A DNA stretch of 64,000 nt from Alistipes sp. Lineage in GTDB: Bacteria; Bacteroidota; Bacteroidia; Bacteroidales; Rikenellaceae. The stretch is taken from NCBI GenBank assembly GCA_017474235.1, contig JAFVIB010000009.1, positions 45,010-109,009 of the forward strand. Reading direction: 5' to 3'. The position numbers and the translations under genes were made by a program. Below, piece by piece: positions 1-8,529 of this stretch. Under the pieces are notes generated by a model. The model was given only the letters and a program-made list of their open reading frames with translations, searched no databases and was not told where the DNA came from. Each line of letters opens with the position of its first letter. Position 1 is the first letter of the stretch.

Positions 1-1
1 A

Positions 2-811
2 TCGCCTTACCACCGCGCAACTGCAAACGATATCGATTGGGTAGCAAAGGTGCGTATGCAGGGTGCTATTCAGAAGTGGGTTGACCACTCAATCTCTGTA
101 ACTGTAAACCTTCCGAACAATGTCTCTGAGGAGCTTGTAGCCGATGTATATCGCACAGCTTGGGAGTGTGGCTGTAAGGGTGTTACTGTATATCGTGACG
201 GTTGCCGTGCAGGTGTGCTTGTAGATAAGAAGTCGAAGAAGGAGCAGCCAAAGTGCGAGGAGCCTACACAGTCAAATCGCCGACCAAAGTCTATTCCGGC
301 AGAGGTTGTCCGCTTCAAGAACGGTAAGGAGGATTGGATTGCATTTGTAGGTATGCTCGAGGGTCATCCATACGAGATTTTCACAGGTAAGATTGAGGAT
401 GACGCAATGTACATCCCGCCAAAGATTACTAAGGGAAATATCCTCAAGGTACGCGAGGAGGATGGCACAAAGCGTTATGACTTCCAATATACCGACCGCT
501 ACGGTTATACAAACACTATCGGCGGCATCTCGCGTCTGTTTGACGAGAGCTTCTGGAACTACGCAAAGCTTATCTCAGGTGTTCTGCGCTACAATATGCC
601 TATCGACAAGGTTGTATCGCTCATCGACGGTCTGCACCTTGACGACGAGAATATCAACACTTGGAAGAACGGTGTCAAGCGCGCGCTGAAGCAGTATATC
701 GAGGATGGTACACGCTCAAAGGGCAAGTGCCCACAGTGTGGTCAGGAGAATATGGCATACCAGAACGGTTGTCTTACCTGTATGAGCTGTGGCTACTCAA
801 AGTGCGGTTAG
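2..811 (+). CDS. nrdJ: Adenosylcobalamin-dependent ribonucleotide reductase, C-terminal part (5' end outside window)
   Basis: The reading frame is open from base 2, so the gene begins upstream; 269 residues are visible. It contains a stretch typical of the end of class II reductase cores (SISVTVNLPNNVSEE, then ECGCKGVTVYRDGCRAG). It ends in a Cys-rich tail with CPQCG and CMSCGYSKCG, the zinc-ribbon and redox-cysteine tail found in B12-dependent (NrdJ, TIGR02504-type) enzymes. In the family, the tail cysteines re-reduce the active site after dNTP precursor formation. A hairpin terminator follows immediately. The family call is firm; only the catalytic core cannot be inspected. B12 use here fits the methylmalonyl-CoA mutase genes near the far end of the window. 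Confidence 0.9.
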   Translation, partial: SPYHRATANDIDWVAKVRMQGAIQKWVDHSISVTVNLPNNVSEELVADVYRTAWECGCKGVTVYRDGCRAGVLVDKKSKKEQPKCEEPTQSNRRPKSIPAEVVRFKNGKEDWIAFVGMLEGHPYEIFTGKIEDDAMYIPPKITKGNILKVREEDGTKRYDFQYTDRYGYTNTIGGISRLFDESFWNYAKLISGVLRYNMPIDKVVSLIDGLHLDDENINTWKNGVKRALKQYIEDGTRSKGKCPQCGQENMAYQNGCLTCMSCGYSKCG

Positions 812-831
812 TAGATACCATATCTATAATA

Positions 832-870
832 GCAGCGCGGTAACAGAGATGTTGCCGCGCTGTTGTTTTT
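832..870 (+). terminator. Rho-independent terminator of nrdJ
   Basis: An 11-bp stem (AGCGCGGTAAC with GTTGCCGCGCT, one G-T pair) is followed by a T-rich run. The T-run reads into the TTTG at 868-871, which also serves as the -33 box of the next promoter. Confidence 0.8.
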
Positions 871-900
871 GGTCTTTTTTATAGTCTGCGCATAGTTTTG
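868..900 (+). promoter_or_regulatory. Bacteroidetes-type promoter for the OmpA-like gene
   Basis: TTTG at 868-871, a 21-base spacer and TAGTTTTG at 893-900 match the Bacteroidetes sigma consensus TTTG-N19-21-TAnnTTTG. The start codon at 943 lies about 40 bases downstream. Confidence 0.7.
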
Positions 901-942
901 CACAATTCGTGTATAAAGATAGGCATCTAACATTTGATGCTT

Positions 943-2160
943 ATGAAAAAATTATTCTCACTTATTGCGGTTATCGGTACATTTACTGCTACCGCACAAC
1001 AGGTTACAGTAATCGAAGAGCAGCCCAATACGCATGTCGCGGGTTTTGTAACCAACCGTTTTTGGGACAATTGGGAGATTCAAGGAGGTGCCGGTATGTC
1101 ATTCACTCTCGGCACAGGCAGTAAGATTGGCGATGCTTGGCAAGGCATAGGCTATGCAGCCGTAGGTAAGTGGTTACACCCCGTCTTTGGTATGCGTATG
1201 GCAGTGGAGGGTGGAAAGATAGACTACCTGAGCGGCATAGATAACAGCCACACAAAGACCTCATTCCTCTTTGCCCACCCTGACCTTACAATCAACCTGA
1301 GCAATTGGATTGGCGGCTATCGTGATGACCGCGTATATAACGCCATCCTTACAACCGGTGCGGGTATTGCAGGCACAAGTCTTAACCATAGTGCCACCCG
1401 CAAGTTTGAGTTTGCAGCCAGCGTAGGTATGCAGAACAGATTTAATGTTTGCCGTTTTCTCTCTGTCGATCTTACGGTAAACTATACCCTCGCCCGCTCT
1501 ACACTCTATCCCGTTCCGACAATCAAAACCCCGCGTTTCAACGCTCTGAGTTGCTATGTAGGCGTCACCTACCGCTTCAATAAGCGTAATTTCGACCGTG
1601 TAGGAGCATCCGATGCCGAGGTGGCAGCTATGCTTGCGATGATTGCCACAACCGAGAACAAGCTCGCCGAGGTAAATGCCGAGAATCAGAAGCTGATGCA
1701 GCAGAATGCCGAGCAGGCACGAGAACTCGAGCAGGCGACCGTCAAGATTACCGAATATACCACAACCATACAAGAGATTGAGCAGGTTGAGAGCAGTTAT
1801 AACCACACCCCTGCCGCCAACGCCAAGGAGGCTATTGCTACGGGAAACTATAACGAAATTCTCTTCTATCTCTATGGCTACGGCATCTTGAGCGCAGATA
1901 ATAAGGCTCGCCTTGACCTACTTGCAGAGCATATTAAAAAGTGTGATAGCGACCATAAATTCCGCATCGAGGGCTTTGCAGACCCACAGACCGGTAGTGA
2001 GCAGAACAACATCCGTCTTGCAGCTAAACGAGCTCGTCTTGCATACGACTACCTCGTCTCAAAGGGTGTCAATCCCGACAAACTCGAATGGATAAATGGC
2101 GGCACAAAGAATCTGCCGTTTGACCATCCTGAGCAGAATCGTGTAGTAGTAATCTTCTAA
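943..2160 (+). CDS. OmpA-family outer membrane protein with beta-barrel, coiled coil and OmpA-like C-terminal domain
   Basis: The 405-residue product starts with a signal peptide (MKKLFSLIAVIGTFTATAQQ). An in-frame ATG at 937 is an alternative start; I prefer 943 because it gives a clean signal peptide. A beta-rich region up to about residue 220 is probably an outer membrane barrel. A predicted coiled coil follows (EVNAENQKLMQQNAEQAREL, about 235-285). The last 100 residues form an OmpA-like peptidoglycan-binding domain (NNIRLAAKRARLAYDYLVSKG). The family links outer membrane to cell wall. It ends VVVIF rather than the more usual Arg-rich NRRVE motif. Single-gene transcript with its own promoter and terminator. 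Confidence 0.85.
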   Translation: MKKLFSLIAVIGTFTATAQQVTVIEEQPNTHVAGFVTNRFWDNWEIQGGAGMSFTLGTGSKIGDAWQGIGYAAVGKWLHPVFGMRMAVEGGKIDYLSGIDNSHTKTSFLFAHPDLTINLSNWIGGYRDDRVYNAILTTGAGIAGTSLNHSATRKFEFAASVGMQNRFNVCRFLSVDLTVNYTLARSTLYPVPTIKTPRFNALSCYVGVTYRFNKRNFDRVGASDAEVAAMLAMIATTENKLAEVNAENQKLMQQNAEQARELEQATVKITEYTTTIQEIEQVESSYNHTPAANAKEAIATGNYNEILFYLYGYGILSADNKARLDLLAEHIKKCDSDHKFRIEGFADPQTGSEQNNIRLAAKRARLAYDYLVSKGVNPDKLEWINGGTKNLPFDHPEQNRVVVIF

Positions 2161-2178
2161 CATAAAAATAAGAAAAGA

Positions 2179-2218
2179 AATAGGCTGTCGCAACTTTTTG
2201 TTGGACAGCCTATTGTTG
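2179..2218 (+). terminator. Hairpin terminator after the OmpA-like gene
   Basis: AATAGGCTGTCGCAAC pairs with GTTGGACAGCCTATT around a TTTTT loop, with one bulged base. No strong T-run follows, so termination efficiency is uncertain. Confidence 0.6.
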
Positions 2219-2220
2219 TA

Positions 2221-2323
2221 TAACAAGAGAGATTTCAAGGCTTGCAAAGCCCGAAAAAGCAGAGTTTACTTAAGCGTAAATGAGCATTTTGAGGGCAAGC
2301 GTAACGCAGAAATCACCTTGTTA
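2221..2323. repeat. Nested palindromic element R1 (GCGTAACGC type)
   Basis: Outer arms TAACAAGAGAGATTTC (2221-2236) and GAAATCACCTTGTTA (2309-2323) pair imperfectly. Inside, GCCCGAAAAAGC...GTTTAC pairs with GTAAATGAGC...GAGGGC around a loop reading ACTTAAGC. The right half carries GCGTAACGCAGAAATCACC, which recurs in the remnant at 37894. It lies 17 bases beyond the stop codon of the minus-strand lumazine-synthase-like gene. Same family as the elements near 15.7, 36.6, 53.2 and 57.3 kb. Confidence 0.65.
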
Positions 2324-2340
2324 GGCAGCTTCTTTGTGTA

Positions 2341-2724
2341 CTATGCAAGTTTCTGTGGCTTCCGATCCGTCATCCCATTAGCCTCTTCTGCCATCGAACT
2401 TTGCAGTTGTACCATTCTTATAACCGCGTCACAGTCGAGTGCAGGAGCCACAGTATAGTCTATCGGCATATTCCACTGAATCTGTAAATCGAGCAGTGAT
2501 GAGGCAATTTGTGCATTATACTCACGGCTGATGACAATAGTACAATCCACATCGGTATATTCGGCAAAGAAGAGTGCGCCGAGGGCGAGCTGAAACGATG
2601 GTACATATTTAACAACGACATTCTCGTCCGCGCAACCACTCTGCTTAAGGCAAGTGAGTGCAGACCAAATATCGAGTCCCTGCTCGGCAACAATACCGAC
2701 TTTTATCTCCGATGGTGATATCAT
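2341..2724 (-). CDS. Lumazine-synthase-like (RibH-fold) protein lacking the catalytic region
   Basis: The 127-residue product follows the RibH pattern: IKVGIVAE near the start, a central PSFQLALGALFFAE that resembles the RibH substrate-binding PGSFELP helix, then a dimer-interface-like helix (YNAQIASSLLDLQIQWNMPI). The catalytic His of the family (in the GxxIxGxTxHxD segment) is absent; the matching region reads TIVISREYNAQ. The length is slightly short for RibH (about 150-165). The start is the ATG at 2724; the longer frame from TTG at 2760 would run through a terminator hairpin. I infer a degenerate paralogue or a repurposed fold. It lies downstream of a TPR gene, a neighbourhood where Bacteroidetes often carry ribH (recalled, unchecked). 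Confidence 0.6.
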   Translation of the reverse strand: MISPSEIKVGIVAEQGLDIWSALTCLKQSGCADENVVVKYVPSFQLALGALFFAEYTDVDCTIVISREYNAQIASSLLDLQIQWNMPIDYTVAPALDCDAVIRMVQLQSSMAEEANGMTDRKPQKLA

Positions 2725-2734
2725 AACTTGTAAA

Positions 2735-2766
2735 AAGAGAGTCGAGAGTACTACTCCCAACTCTCT
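2735..2766 (-). terminator. Hairpin terminator or attenuator between TPR gene and RibH-like gene
   Basis: On the minus strand, AGAGAGTTGGGAGT pairs with ACTCTCGACTCTCT (two mismatches) and is followed by TTTTT. The next gene starts only about 10 bases later, so the RibH-like gene depends on read-through or is weakly expressed. Confidence 0.65.
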
Positions 2767-2787
2767 ACTTATTTGATAGTCTGTAAA

Positions 2788-3468
2788 TTACAAAGTACCC
2801 ATAACCTTCTCAGCCTCACGAGCCTCTACAGACATAGGATACTGTGCCTGAAGAGTATCGTAGCACTTCTGAGCCTCAGCCTTATTACCAAGAGCTACAT
2901 AAGCAAGAAGCTGCTTGTAGAGGAAAAGAGGAGCTGTATATACATTCTCTGAAGCAGCAACAGCCTTCTTGTAGAGGGCAACAGCAGCCTCGTACTCACC
3001 TCTCTCAACAGCGATATCGCCACGAAGACCGAGGTTCTGCGCATTTACAACCTCTGCACCGAGCTCATTAACGCTCTTATACATAGACAGATACTTCTCT
3101 GCATTCTCCAAATCGCCAAGACGAAGATAGCAAATACCTGCGTAGTGCTTTGCAAGATTACCGGCAGCTGTAGAGCCATACTGCTCAACTACATCGAGGA
3201 AACCTGCGCCATTCTCGTCGCCATTAAGAGCCAAAGCGAAGTCCGGATTCTGAACGCCGAAACGATCCTGAGCCTCAATGATAAGCTCTGAAGCCTTCTC
3301 TGCATTTGCATCAACAACAAGGCTCTTGTAGAGGTAACCTGCTACTGCTACAACAACGATAGCGACAACAGCAATAACTACCTTCTTGCCATTCTCCTGA
3401 AAAAACTGTTCTGTTTTGCTTACAGCCTCGGCAACTGCTGCCTCCTGCTGATTCTGAATTTTTGCCAT
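2788..3468 (-). CDS. Membrane-anchored tetratricopeptide-repeat protein (YfgM/Tol-Pal-like)
   Basis: The 226-residue product has a short cytoplasmic N-terminus, one hydrophobic segment at about residues 30-46 (VVIAVVAIVVVAVAGYLY), then a helical region with at least two TPR-like pairs (AKHYAGICYLRLGDLENAEK and GDIAVERGEYEAAVALYKKA). The topology resembles YfgM-type proteins, which sit in the inner membrane with their TPRs in the periplasm. No enzyme motif is visible; a scaffold role is inferred. It is divergent from recF, and its transcript probably continues weakly into the RibH-like gene. Confidence 0.75.
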   Translation of the reverse strand: MAKIQNQQEAAVAEAVSKTEQFFQENGKKVVIAVVAIVVVAVAGYLYKSLVVDANAEKASELIIEAQDRFGVQNPDFALALNGDENGAGFLDVVEQYGSTAAGNLAKHYAGICYLRLGDLENAEKYLSMYKSVNELGAEVVNAQNLGLRGDIAVERGEYEAAVALYKKAVAASENVYTAPLFLYKQLLAYVALGNKAEAQKCYDTLQAQYPMSVEAREAEKVMGTL

Positions 3469-3509
3469 AGTGTTTCTATTATTTATTTGTTATTTTTCTC
3501 TTCAAACCG

Positions 3510-3517
3510 CAAAATTA
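3510..3517 (-). promoter_or_regulatory. Putative -7 box for the TPR gene
   Basis: On the minus strand this reads TAATTTTG, a TAnnTTTG match. No convincing TTTG is seen at 19-21 bases spacing. Confidence 0.4.
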
Positions 3518-3589
3518 AGATTTTTTAATCAATAATCCACCTTTTGCACACTTTTTTTTCAAAAATATCGATTGTTCAATAGAATTTAG

Positions 3590-3597
3590 TAACTTTG
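3590..3597 (+). promoter_or_regulatory. -7 box of the recF promoter
   Basis: TAACTTTG, a full TAnnTTTG match, 18 bases before the recF ATG. The TTG that could open a longer frame lies inside this box, which argues for the ATG at 3616. The -33 box is not clear. Confidence 0.55.
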
Positions 3598-3615
3598 AGC
3601 AGACAAAATTGCGAT

Positions 3616-4704
3616 ATGAGACTAAAAAAGCTATCTCTTATAAACTTCAAGAACCTTGCACAGCAAGAGATTGTGTTCGGACAGAGTATAAACTGCTTTG
3701 TGGGCGACAATGGCACCTGCAAGACAAATATTGTCGATGCCATACACTACCTCTCGCTCTGCAAATCTGCACTCGGAATGAGCGACTCACAGTGTGTACT
3801 ACACGGCGAAGATGCCTTTGTCATTGACGGAACTTACGAGAATGACGAGGGACGACGCGAGCAGATTGTATGTACATATAATCGTGGTAATCAGAAGATT
3901 ATCAAGCGTAACGGCAAGGCTTACGAGCGTTTTTCGGACCACTTGGGTCTTATTCCGGTAGTCATCGTCTCGCCTGCCGACTCGATGCTTATCAGCGAGA
4001 GTGCCGAGGAGCGACGAAGGTATATCAACGCCTTCATTTCGCAATTTGACCACGACTATCTCCACCAGATGATTCGCTATAATGCAGCCCTTGCCGAGCG
4101 TAATAAGTACCTCAAAATCGGCTCTGACGAGCAGATGTTGCAGATTTACGATATGCAACTTGCCGCCACTTCAAAGGGTATCTACGAGCGTCGTAAGGAG
4201 ATGATTGAGATGCTGCAACCTATCGTGGCAAAATACTACGGTATGCTGTCGGGCGATAGAGAGAGTGTTGCTCTTGCATACCGCTCCGACCTCCAAAACG
4301 GAGAGCTGACAGAGCTGCTTACAGATGCCCGTCAGAAGGATATAATTTTGGGTCACACAACAGTCGGCATACACCGTGACGAGATACTCTTTACAATAGG
4401 CGATGTACCACTTCGCAAGTATGGCTCTCAGGGGCAGCAGAAGTCCTTTATCATTGCGCTAAAACTTGCTCAGTATCAGATAATTGCCGAGCAGACAGGA
4501 CGCGCCCCGATACTCCTGCTCGACGATGTGTTTGACAAGCTCGACGAGAGCCGTGTGGCAGAACTTATTGCCATTGTTGCAAGCGACGCTTTCAGTCAGA
4601 TTGTAATCACCGATTGCAGCTATGAGCGTATGGAGCGACTGCTCTCTGGTAGCAATGCCGACTACAAACTATTCAATGTCACATACGGAAAAGTTCTTGA
4701 CTGA
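3616..4704 (+). CDS. recF: DNA replication and repair protein RecF with an altered Walker A
   Basis: The 362-residue product has the RecF/SMC-like layout: N-terminal MRLKKLSLINFKNL, Walker A at residues 30-37, the signature SQGQQKSF, and Walker B LLLDDVFDKLD. RecF binds gapped DNA and helps load RecA. Walker A reads GDNGTCKT: the Gly before the catalytic Lys is Cys35 (codon TGC at 3718-3720), departing from GxxxxGK[ST]. All other motifs look intact, so this is either a lineage-specific substitution or a point mutation. The stop codon overlaps the start of the next gene (ATGA), so the two are co-translated. Confidence 0.92.
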   Translation: MRLKKLSLINFKNLAQQEIVFGQSINCFVGDNGTCKTNIVDAIHYLSLCKSALGMSDSQCVLHGEDAFVIDGTYENDEGRREQIVCTYNRGNQKIIKRNGKAYERFSDHLGLIPVVIVSPADSMLISESAEERRRYINAFISQFDHDYLHQMIRYNAALAERNKYLKIGSDEQMLQIYDMQLAATSKGIYERRKEMIEMLQPIVAKYYGMLSGDRESVALAYRSDLQNGELTELLTDARQKDIILGHTTVGIHRDEILFTIGDVPLRKYGSQGQQKSFIIALKLAQYQIIAEQTGRAPILLLDDVFDKLDESRVAELIAIVASDAFSQIVITDCSYERMERLLSGSNADYKLFNVTYGKVLD

Positions 4705-4994
4705 TGAAACGCACAGACCCAAAACCTATCGGAGACCTCTTTGACCAACTCTTCAAAAGCCCCGATATAGCGGCAAAAATCGCCGAGGGCGGGCTACCAA
4801 ACAGCTGGCGAAAAGTTGTCGGACCAATCATTGCCGAATATACCCGTCAGGTACGCTTTGTCGGCGGTACTCTCTATGTGCATGTCACCTCATCGGTCAT
4901 CCGAACAGAGCTTATGATGCAGCGAGATGCCCTTGTAAAGGCTATAAATGCAGAAGCCGGAATAGATATTGTCAAGCAGGTGACAATCCAATAA
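4704..4994 (+). CDS. DUF721/DciA-like protein
   Basis: The 96-residue basic product fits the DUF721 family (SWRKVVGPIIAEYTRQVRF, then GGTLYVHVTSSVIRTEL). Family members include DciA, which loads the replicative helicase in bacteria lacking DnaC; that role here is inferred. The gene overlaps the recF stop codon by one base (ATGA), a common pairing in Bacteroidetes that suggests a replication-linked operon. Confidence 0.8.
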   Translation: MKRTDPKPIGDLFDQLFKSPDIAAKIAEGGLPNSWRKVVGPIIAEYTRQVRFVGGTLYVHVTSSVIRTELMMQRDALVKAINAEAGIDIVKQVTIQ

Positions 4995-5153
4995 ATTTAC
5001 CGCCATAAATATCTGATTTACAAATATTTATCACGCGCGCGAGGAATAGAACATAAATTTTTATCTGTTTTATCGCTATAAAATGGATTTTTTATCGTAT
5101 CTTGCACCGTTAAAAGGAAATAACAACTTAATAAACAATCTAATATAATTTTT
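4995..5153. other. Intergenic region before the large lipoprotein gene
   Basis: AT-rich. It holds a small inverted repeat (ATAAATAT with ATATTTAT, about 5005-5030) that may end the recF operon, a short run of alternating CG near 5034-5041, and a weak TATCTTGC at about 5098 that could be a degenerate -7 box. Nothing else is convincing. Confidence 0.4.
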
Positions 5154-7949
5154 ATGAAAAAGTTTTTCTACATTCTGTCGCAGTTGGCGATAGTTTTTGC
5201 TGTTATGGTAATGGCAGCTTGTCAGCCTACACCAAACACAGGTACAGATGAGCCGGATCCAGGACCGGATGTTCCAACTCCACCGGTAGTAGAACTCGAT
5301 GTTAAGTTCGAGGCGTCACTCGTGAGCGTAAATTCTTCTTCTGCCGAGATTAAGCTCGTTACAAATGATGTTGCCAAGTTTGCCTATGTTGTCGAGACTA
5401 AGGACGCAACCCTTACTCCGGACATCATATTCGCAACCGGCATAAGCGAGACTTGTAAGGATGGCGAGACCACTGTTGTCGTATCAGGTCTCTCTCCTGC
5501 GACAAACTATGTGGTTATCTTTGCTGCTGCCACTGTTGCAGACGAGTTCCACACAGAGCTTGCTAAGGTATCTCTCTCTACAAGTGCATTTACCGAGGAG
5601 CTGACAATCTATGATGTTGGCTATGATGGTTTCTCTGCACATCTTAACTTCCCTAAGGATAAAGTCCAGCCGGGTAATGTTTTGAAGTGGGGTCTTACAG
5701 AGCTTCCTCAGTACTACACAAACTATATGAGTTTGGCAGATGCAGATATGATTAACCTCAATGACGGAGCATATCACAATTACTTCTCAGAGTCTAAGAC
5801 TTGGGTTTTCAACGAGAAGAACAGCTTTATTGGAGATCCGGCAGATGACGATACACTGTACAGCCCAATGGTTCCGGGTCAGCCTATGTACCTGATGATT
5901 GGCGAGTTCTCTTGGGATACAAATAACCACTGGGGTTGGGGCGATGGCTATTATGCTCCGCTCTTCGACCATCAGAACTACTGGACAGATTTCCAAATGA
6001 CAGGCAAACAGCCAGACCAGTCTAAGTATTGGAGTGGCTACTATCGTCGTGAGTATGTAGAGACTAAGTCTCCTGCAAAGATGAGTGCAAAGCCAACAGT
6101 TACCATGAATCTTACACCTCGTGGCGGTACTATTACCATCACCCCTACCGACAAGATTTACGGTATGTGTTTTGCAGTTATCCCGCCTGCTCTTCAGATG
6201 GAGATTAATGCAGTTCTCAACAACCAAAGCAAGTATATGCAGTGGTATCTGACCTCTTACCATGCATTTATGAGTGGCGTCTCTATGACAGCTTTCACAG
6301 AGACTACAATTCAGTTGGAGGATCTCTTCTGGGATGGTATGAAGCAGAATACTCAGTACACACTTCACATCGTATCTTTGGGAGATGATCTTGGTTCAAA
6401 GCAGTCGTATATAACTCAGAGCTTCACCCTTCCAAAGCCTACAAAGGCTGCTTCAACAGTAGAGGTTAAGGGTGTTAAGAACCCTACAGGCGATGATCAG
6501 TGGGATCAGGTTTGGTTCAACATCAAGTGTACTTCAAAAGATGCTTACAAGGTTAAGTATGTTGCAAACTATGAGCGCGAATGGATGGCTCTCTATAACA
6601 GTTTTATCAAGACCGGTTATACAGAGGCTGAGGCGCACGACTATATTATCAGCAACTATGGTGCAGAGTTCTCTGCTGAGGAGGTAGCCCTTATCAACTC
6701 CGATCAGGGTCTTAATTTGAGCTTCGACAGCCGCGCAGATGCTACAACATTCCTTGGTGTACGAGTAATGAACGATGAGGGTCTTATCACCTCTAAGGTC
6801 GGCTCAAGGCGTTCTGTTAAGGAGCCTGCTGCTACACCTGTAAACTCAACTCTCTTTGAGGATTTGAAGGGCGAGTGGACAGCATCTACTACTATCCAAT
6901 ACACCCACTATCACTTCCGCGAGAATCCTGCAGAAGGCGAGGAGCACAACTATCAAATTACTACCGAGGAGCCATTGAGCTGTAAGGTTGTTATCGGCGA
7001 TGTTGGTTATGAGAAGACTCTCCCAGAGGAGGTATATCAGCTCTTCTTCTCTTCATCTTCACTCAAGACTAAGGCAGAGGTAGATGCTGTATATGATCAG
7101 TTTAAGACTACCGTTGATGACTTTAATGCTCACACTCGCGGTCAGAACCGTATCCTCTGTCAGGGCTTCGACCTTGAGTATGACTACGACCTGCTCCCTT
7201 GTCCAAGTCCGGACCACAAAAAGGATATTGACGGTACAACCTATGCTAAGTATGCATCTCCATACGACCTCTTTATTGCTGATGCAGATACATACTCGGC
7301 TTACAACTATGAGTCACCTGTATTTGACTTCGGTCCAAAGTGGTTCCTTGAGATTGCAGCAGACGGCACTGTTACCGCTCCGTTCAATACATCATACTTT
7401 GCACCTATGTCACAGTGGTTTAAGAATCAGTACTACTTTATCGGTGCAAGTGACAAGTACTCTCTCCCTTACATCTCTGTTAAGGATGGCGACGAGACTA
7501 AGGCTACAAATGGTCACTTCCCTGTAACCGTTTCTGCAGATAAGAACACTATTACTATCCTCCCTCTGGAGCATACATACACAACTACCAACAATGCAGG
7601 TGCAACTATAACAGAGAAGGGTATGTTCTATCCAAACATCGCTCGTGGTTACAACGGAACATACCAGTTCTACAGCCGCATTATCGCACCTATCGTTCTT
7701 ACTCGTAATGGAGCTAAGGCTGCAGCTGTTCAGAGTTCTGTAACAGAGTCAAAGGTTGTTAAGAGTGCAAACACAGAGATTAAGTCGTTGGCTAAGTTCT
7801 CTGTTCGTCAGGCACCTAAGAGCCGTACTGCTCTGCCTACAAACAAGGTTGTAACCGCTCGCAACAAGGTTTCATACAGTGTTCTCTCAACTGAGCAGTT
7901 CAAGGCTAATTGTGAGAAGTTTAACCAAACTCGTTACGGTCGTAACTAA
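5154..7949 (+). CDS. Large surface or periplasmic lipoprotein, function unknown
   Basis: The 931-residue product has a lipoprotein signal peptide with lipobox MAAC followed by Gln, then a Pro/Asp-rich linker (TDEPDPGPDVPTPP). An Ig/FN3-like start (SSAEIKLVTNDVAKFAYVVE, then GLSPATNYVVIFAAA) resembles fibronectin type III domains in Bacteroidetes surface lipoproteins. The middle and C-terminal parts are rich in Tyr, Trp and Phe, suggesting beta-sandwich domains that could bind glycans or proteins. I recognise no catalytic motif. It is a single gene followed by its own terminator. Function is unknown. Confidence 0.75.
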   Translation: MKKFFYILSQLAIVFAVMVMAACQPTPNTGTDEPDPGPDVPTPPVVELDVKFEASLVSVNSSSAEIKLVTNDVAKFAYVVETKDATLTPDIIFATGISETCKDGETTVVVSGLSPATNYVVIFAAATVADEFHTELAKVSLSTSAFTEELTIYDVGYDGFSAHLNFPKDKVQPGNVLKWGLTELPQYYTNYMSLADADMINLNDGAYHNYFSESKTWVFNEKNSFIGDPADDDTLYSPMVPGQPMYLMIGEFSWDTNNHWGWGDGYYAPLFDHQNYWTDFQMTGKQPDQSKYWSGYYRREYVETKSPAKMSAKPTVTMNLTPRGGTITITPTDKIYGMCFAVIPPALQMEINAVLNNQSKYMQWYLTSYHAFMSGVSMTAFTETTIQLEDLFWDGMKQNTQYTLHIVSLGDDLGSKQSYITQSFTLPKPTKAASTVEVKGVKNPTGDDQWDQVWFNIKCTSKDAYKVKYVANYEREWMALYNSFIKTGYTEAEAHDYIISNYGAEFSAEEVALINSDQGLNLSFDSRADATTFLGVRVMNDEGLITSKVGSRRSVKEPAATPVNSTLFEDLKGEWTASTTIQYTHYHFRENPAEGEEHNYQITTEEPLSCKVVIGDVGYEKTLPEEVYQLFFSSSSLKTKAEVDAVYDQFKTTVDDFNAHTRGQNRILCQGFDLEYDYDLLPCPSPDHKKDIDGTTYAKYASPYDLFIADADTYSAYNYESPVFDFGPKWFLEIAADGTVTAPFNTSYFAPMSQWFKNQYYFIGASDKYSLPYISVKDGDETKATNGHFPVTVSADKNTITILPLEHTYTTTNNAGATITEKGMFYPNIARGYNGTYQFYSRIIAPIVLTRNGAKAAAVQSSVTESKVVKSANTEIKSLAKFSVRQAPKSRTALPTNKVVTARNKVSYSVLSTEQFKANCEKFNQTRYGRN

Positions 7950-7967
7950 TATTTGACTATCCTCTGT

Positions 7968-8002
7968 CATTGGCTCTCCACTATGAAGAGCCAATGGCAT
8001 TT
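7968..8002 (+). terminator. Terminator of the large lipoprotein gene
   Basis: A perfect 10-bp stem, CATTGGCTCT (7968-7977) with AGAGCCAATG (7987-7996), followed by GCATTTTT. Confidence 0.85.
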
Positions 8003-8024
8003 TTAATCTAAGAAGCTAACCATT

Positions 8025-8510
8025 ATGAAAAAACTTTTATCTCTTATTTTGGCACTTTTTGCTGTAGCAACTGCTACTGCACAGCAGCTGCCCGATGTAA
8101 AGGTTGAAAATGCAGAGGGTAAGATTATCTCTGCTCGAGAGTTGGTAGGCAAGCCACTGATTATCTGCTATTGGTCTATCACCTGCAAGCCTTGTATTCA
8201 GGAGCTGATGACAATCCTTGACCAGATTGAGGATTGGAAGGCAGAGGCAGATTTTGAGGTCGTTGCCGTATCTGTAGATGATGCCCGCCTCAAGGCAACA
8301 GCAAAGGCGAAGGCAAAGGCATTTAGCAATGACTTTATCTGTCTTTTTGACAGCAATCAGGACCTTAAGCGCGCAATGAATGTCTCTCTGACACCACAGA
8401 GCTTTGTTGTCGATAGCAAGGGTAATATAGTCTATTCTCACACAGGTTATACACCGGGTAGTGAGCAGGAACTGATTGACAAGGTTATCGCTATTTCAAA
8501 GAAGAAGTAA
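8025..8510 (+). CDS. Secreted TlpA/AhpC-type thioredoxin-fold protein
   Basis: The 161-residue product has a signal peptide (cleavage likely after ATATAQQ) and a thioredoxin-fold domain with the active site CKPC (in ITCKPCIQEL) and a cis-Pro region (SLTPQSFVVD). Family members act as periplasmic thiol reductases or disulfide handlers. It is the first gene of an apparent operon with the beta-barrel gene at 8530 and the Omp28-like gene at 10128, giving two exported thioredoxin-fold proteins around one outer membrane protein. Confidence 0.85.
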   Translation: MKKLLSLILALFAVATATAQQLPDVKVENAEGKIISARELVGKPLIICYWSITCKPCIQELMTILDQIEDWKAEADFEVVAVSVDDARLKATAKAKAKAFSNDFICLFDSNQDLKRAMNVSLTPQSFVVDSKGNIVYSHTGYTPGSEQELIDKVIAISKKK

Positions 8511-8529
8511 CAAACTGTTTTCTAACACA

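Noticed and set aside
2198-2458. A plus-strand open frame of 86 codons across R1
   Set aside because: It overlaps the terminator and R1, and runs antisense into the RibH-like gene; no homology-like pattern.
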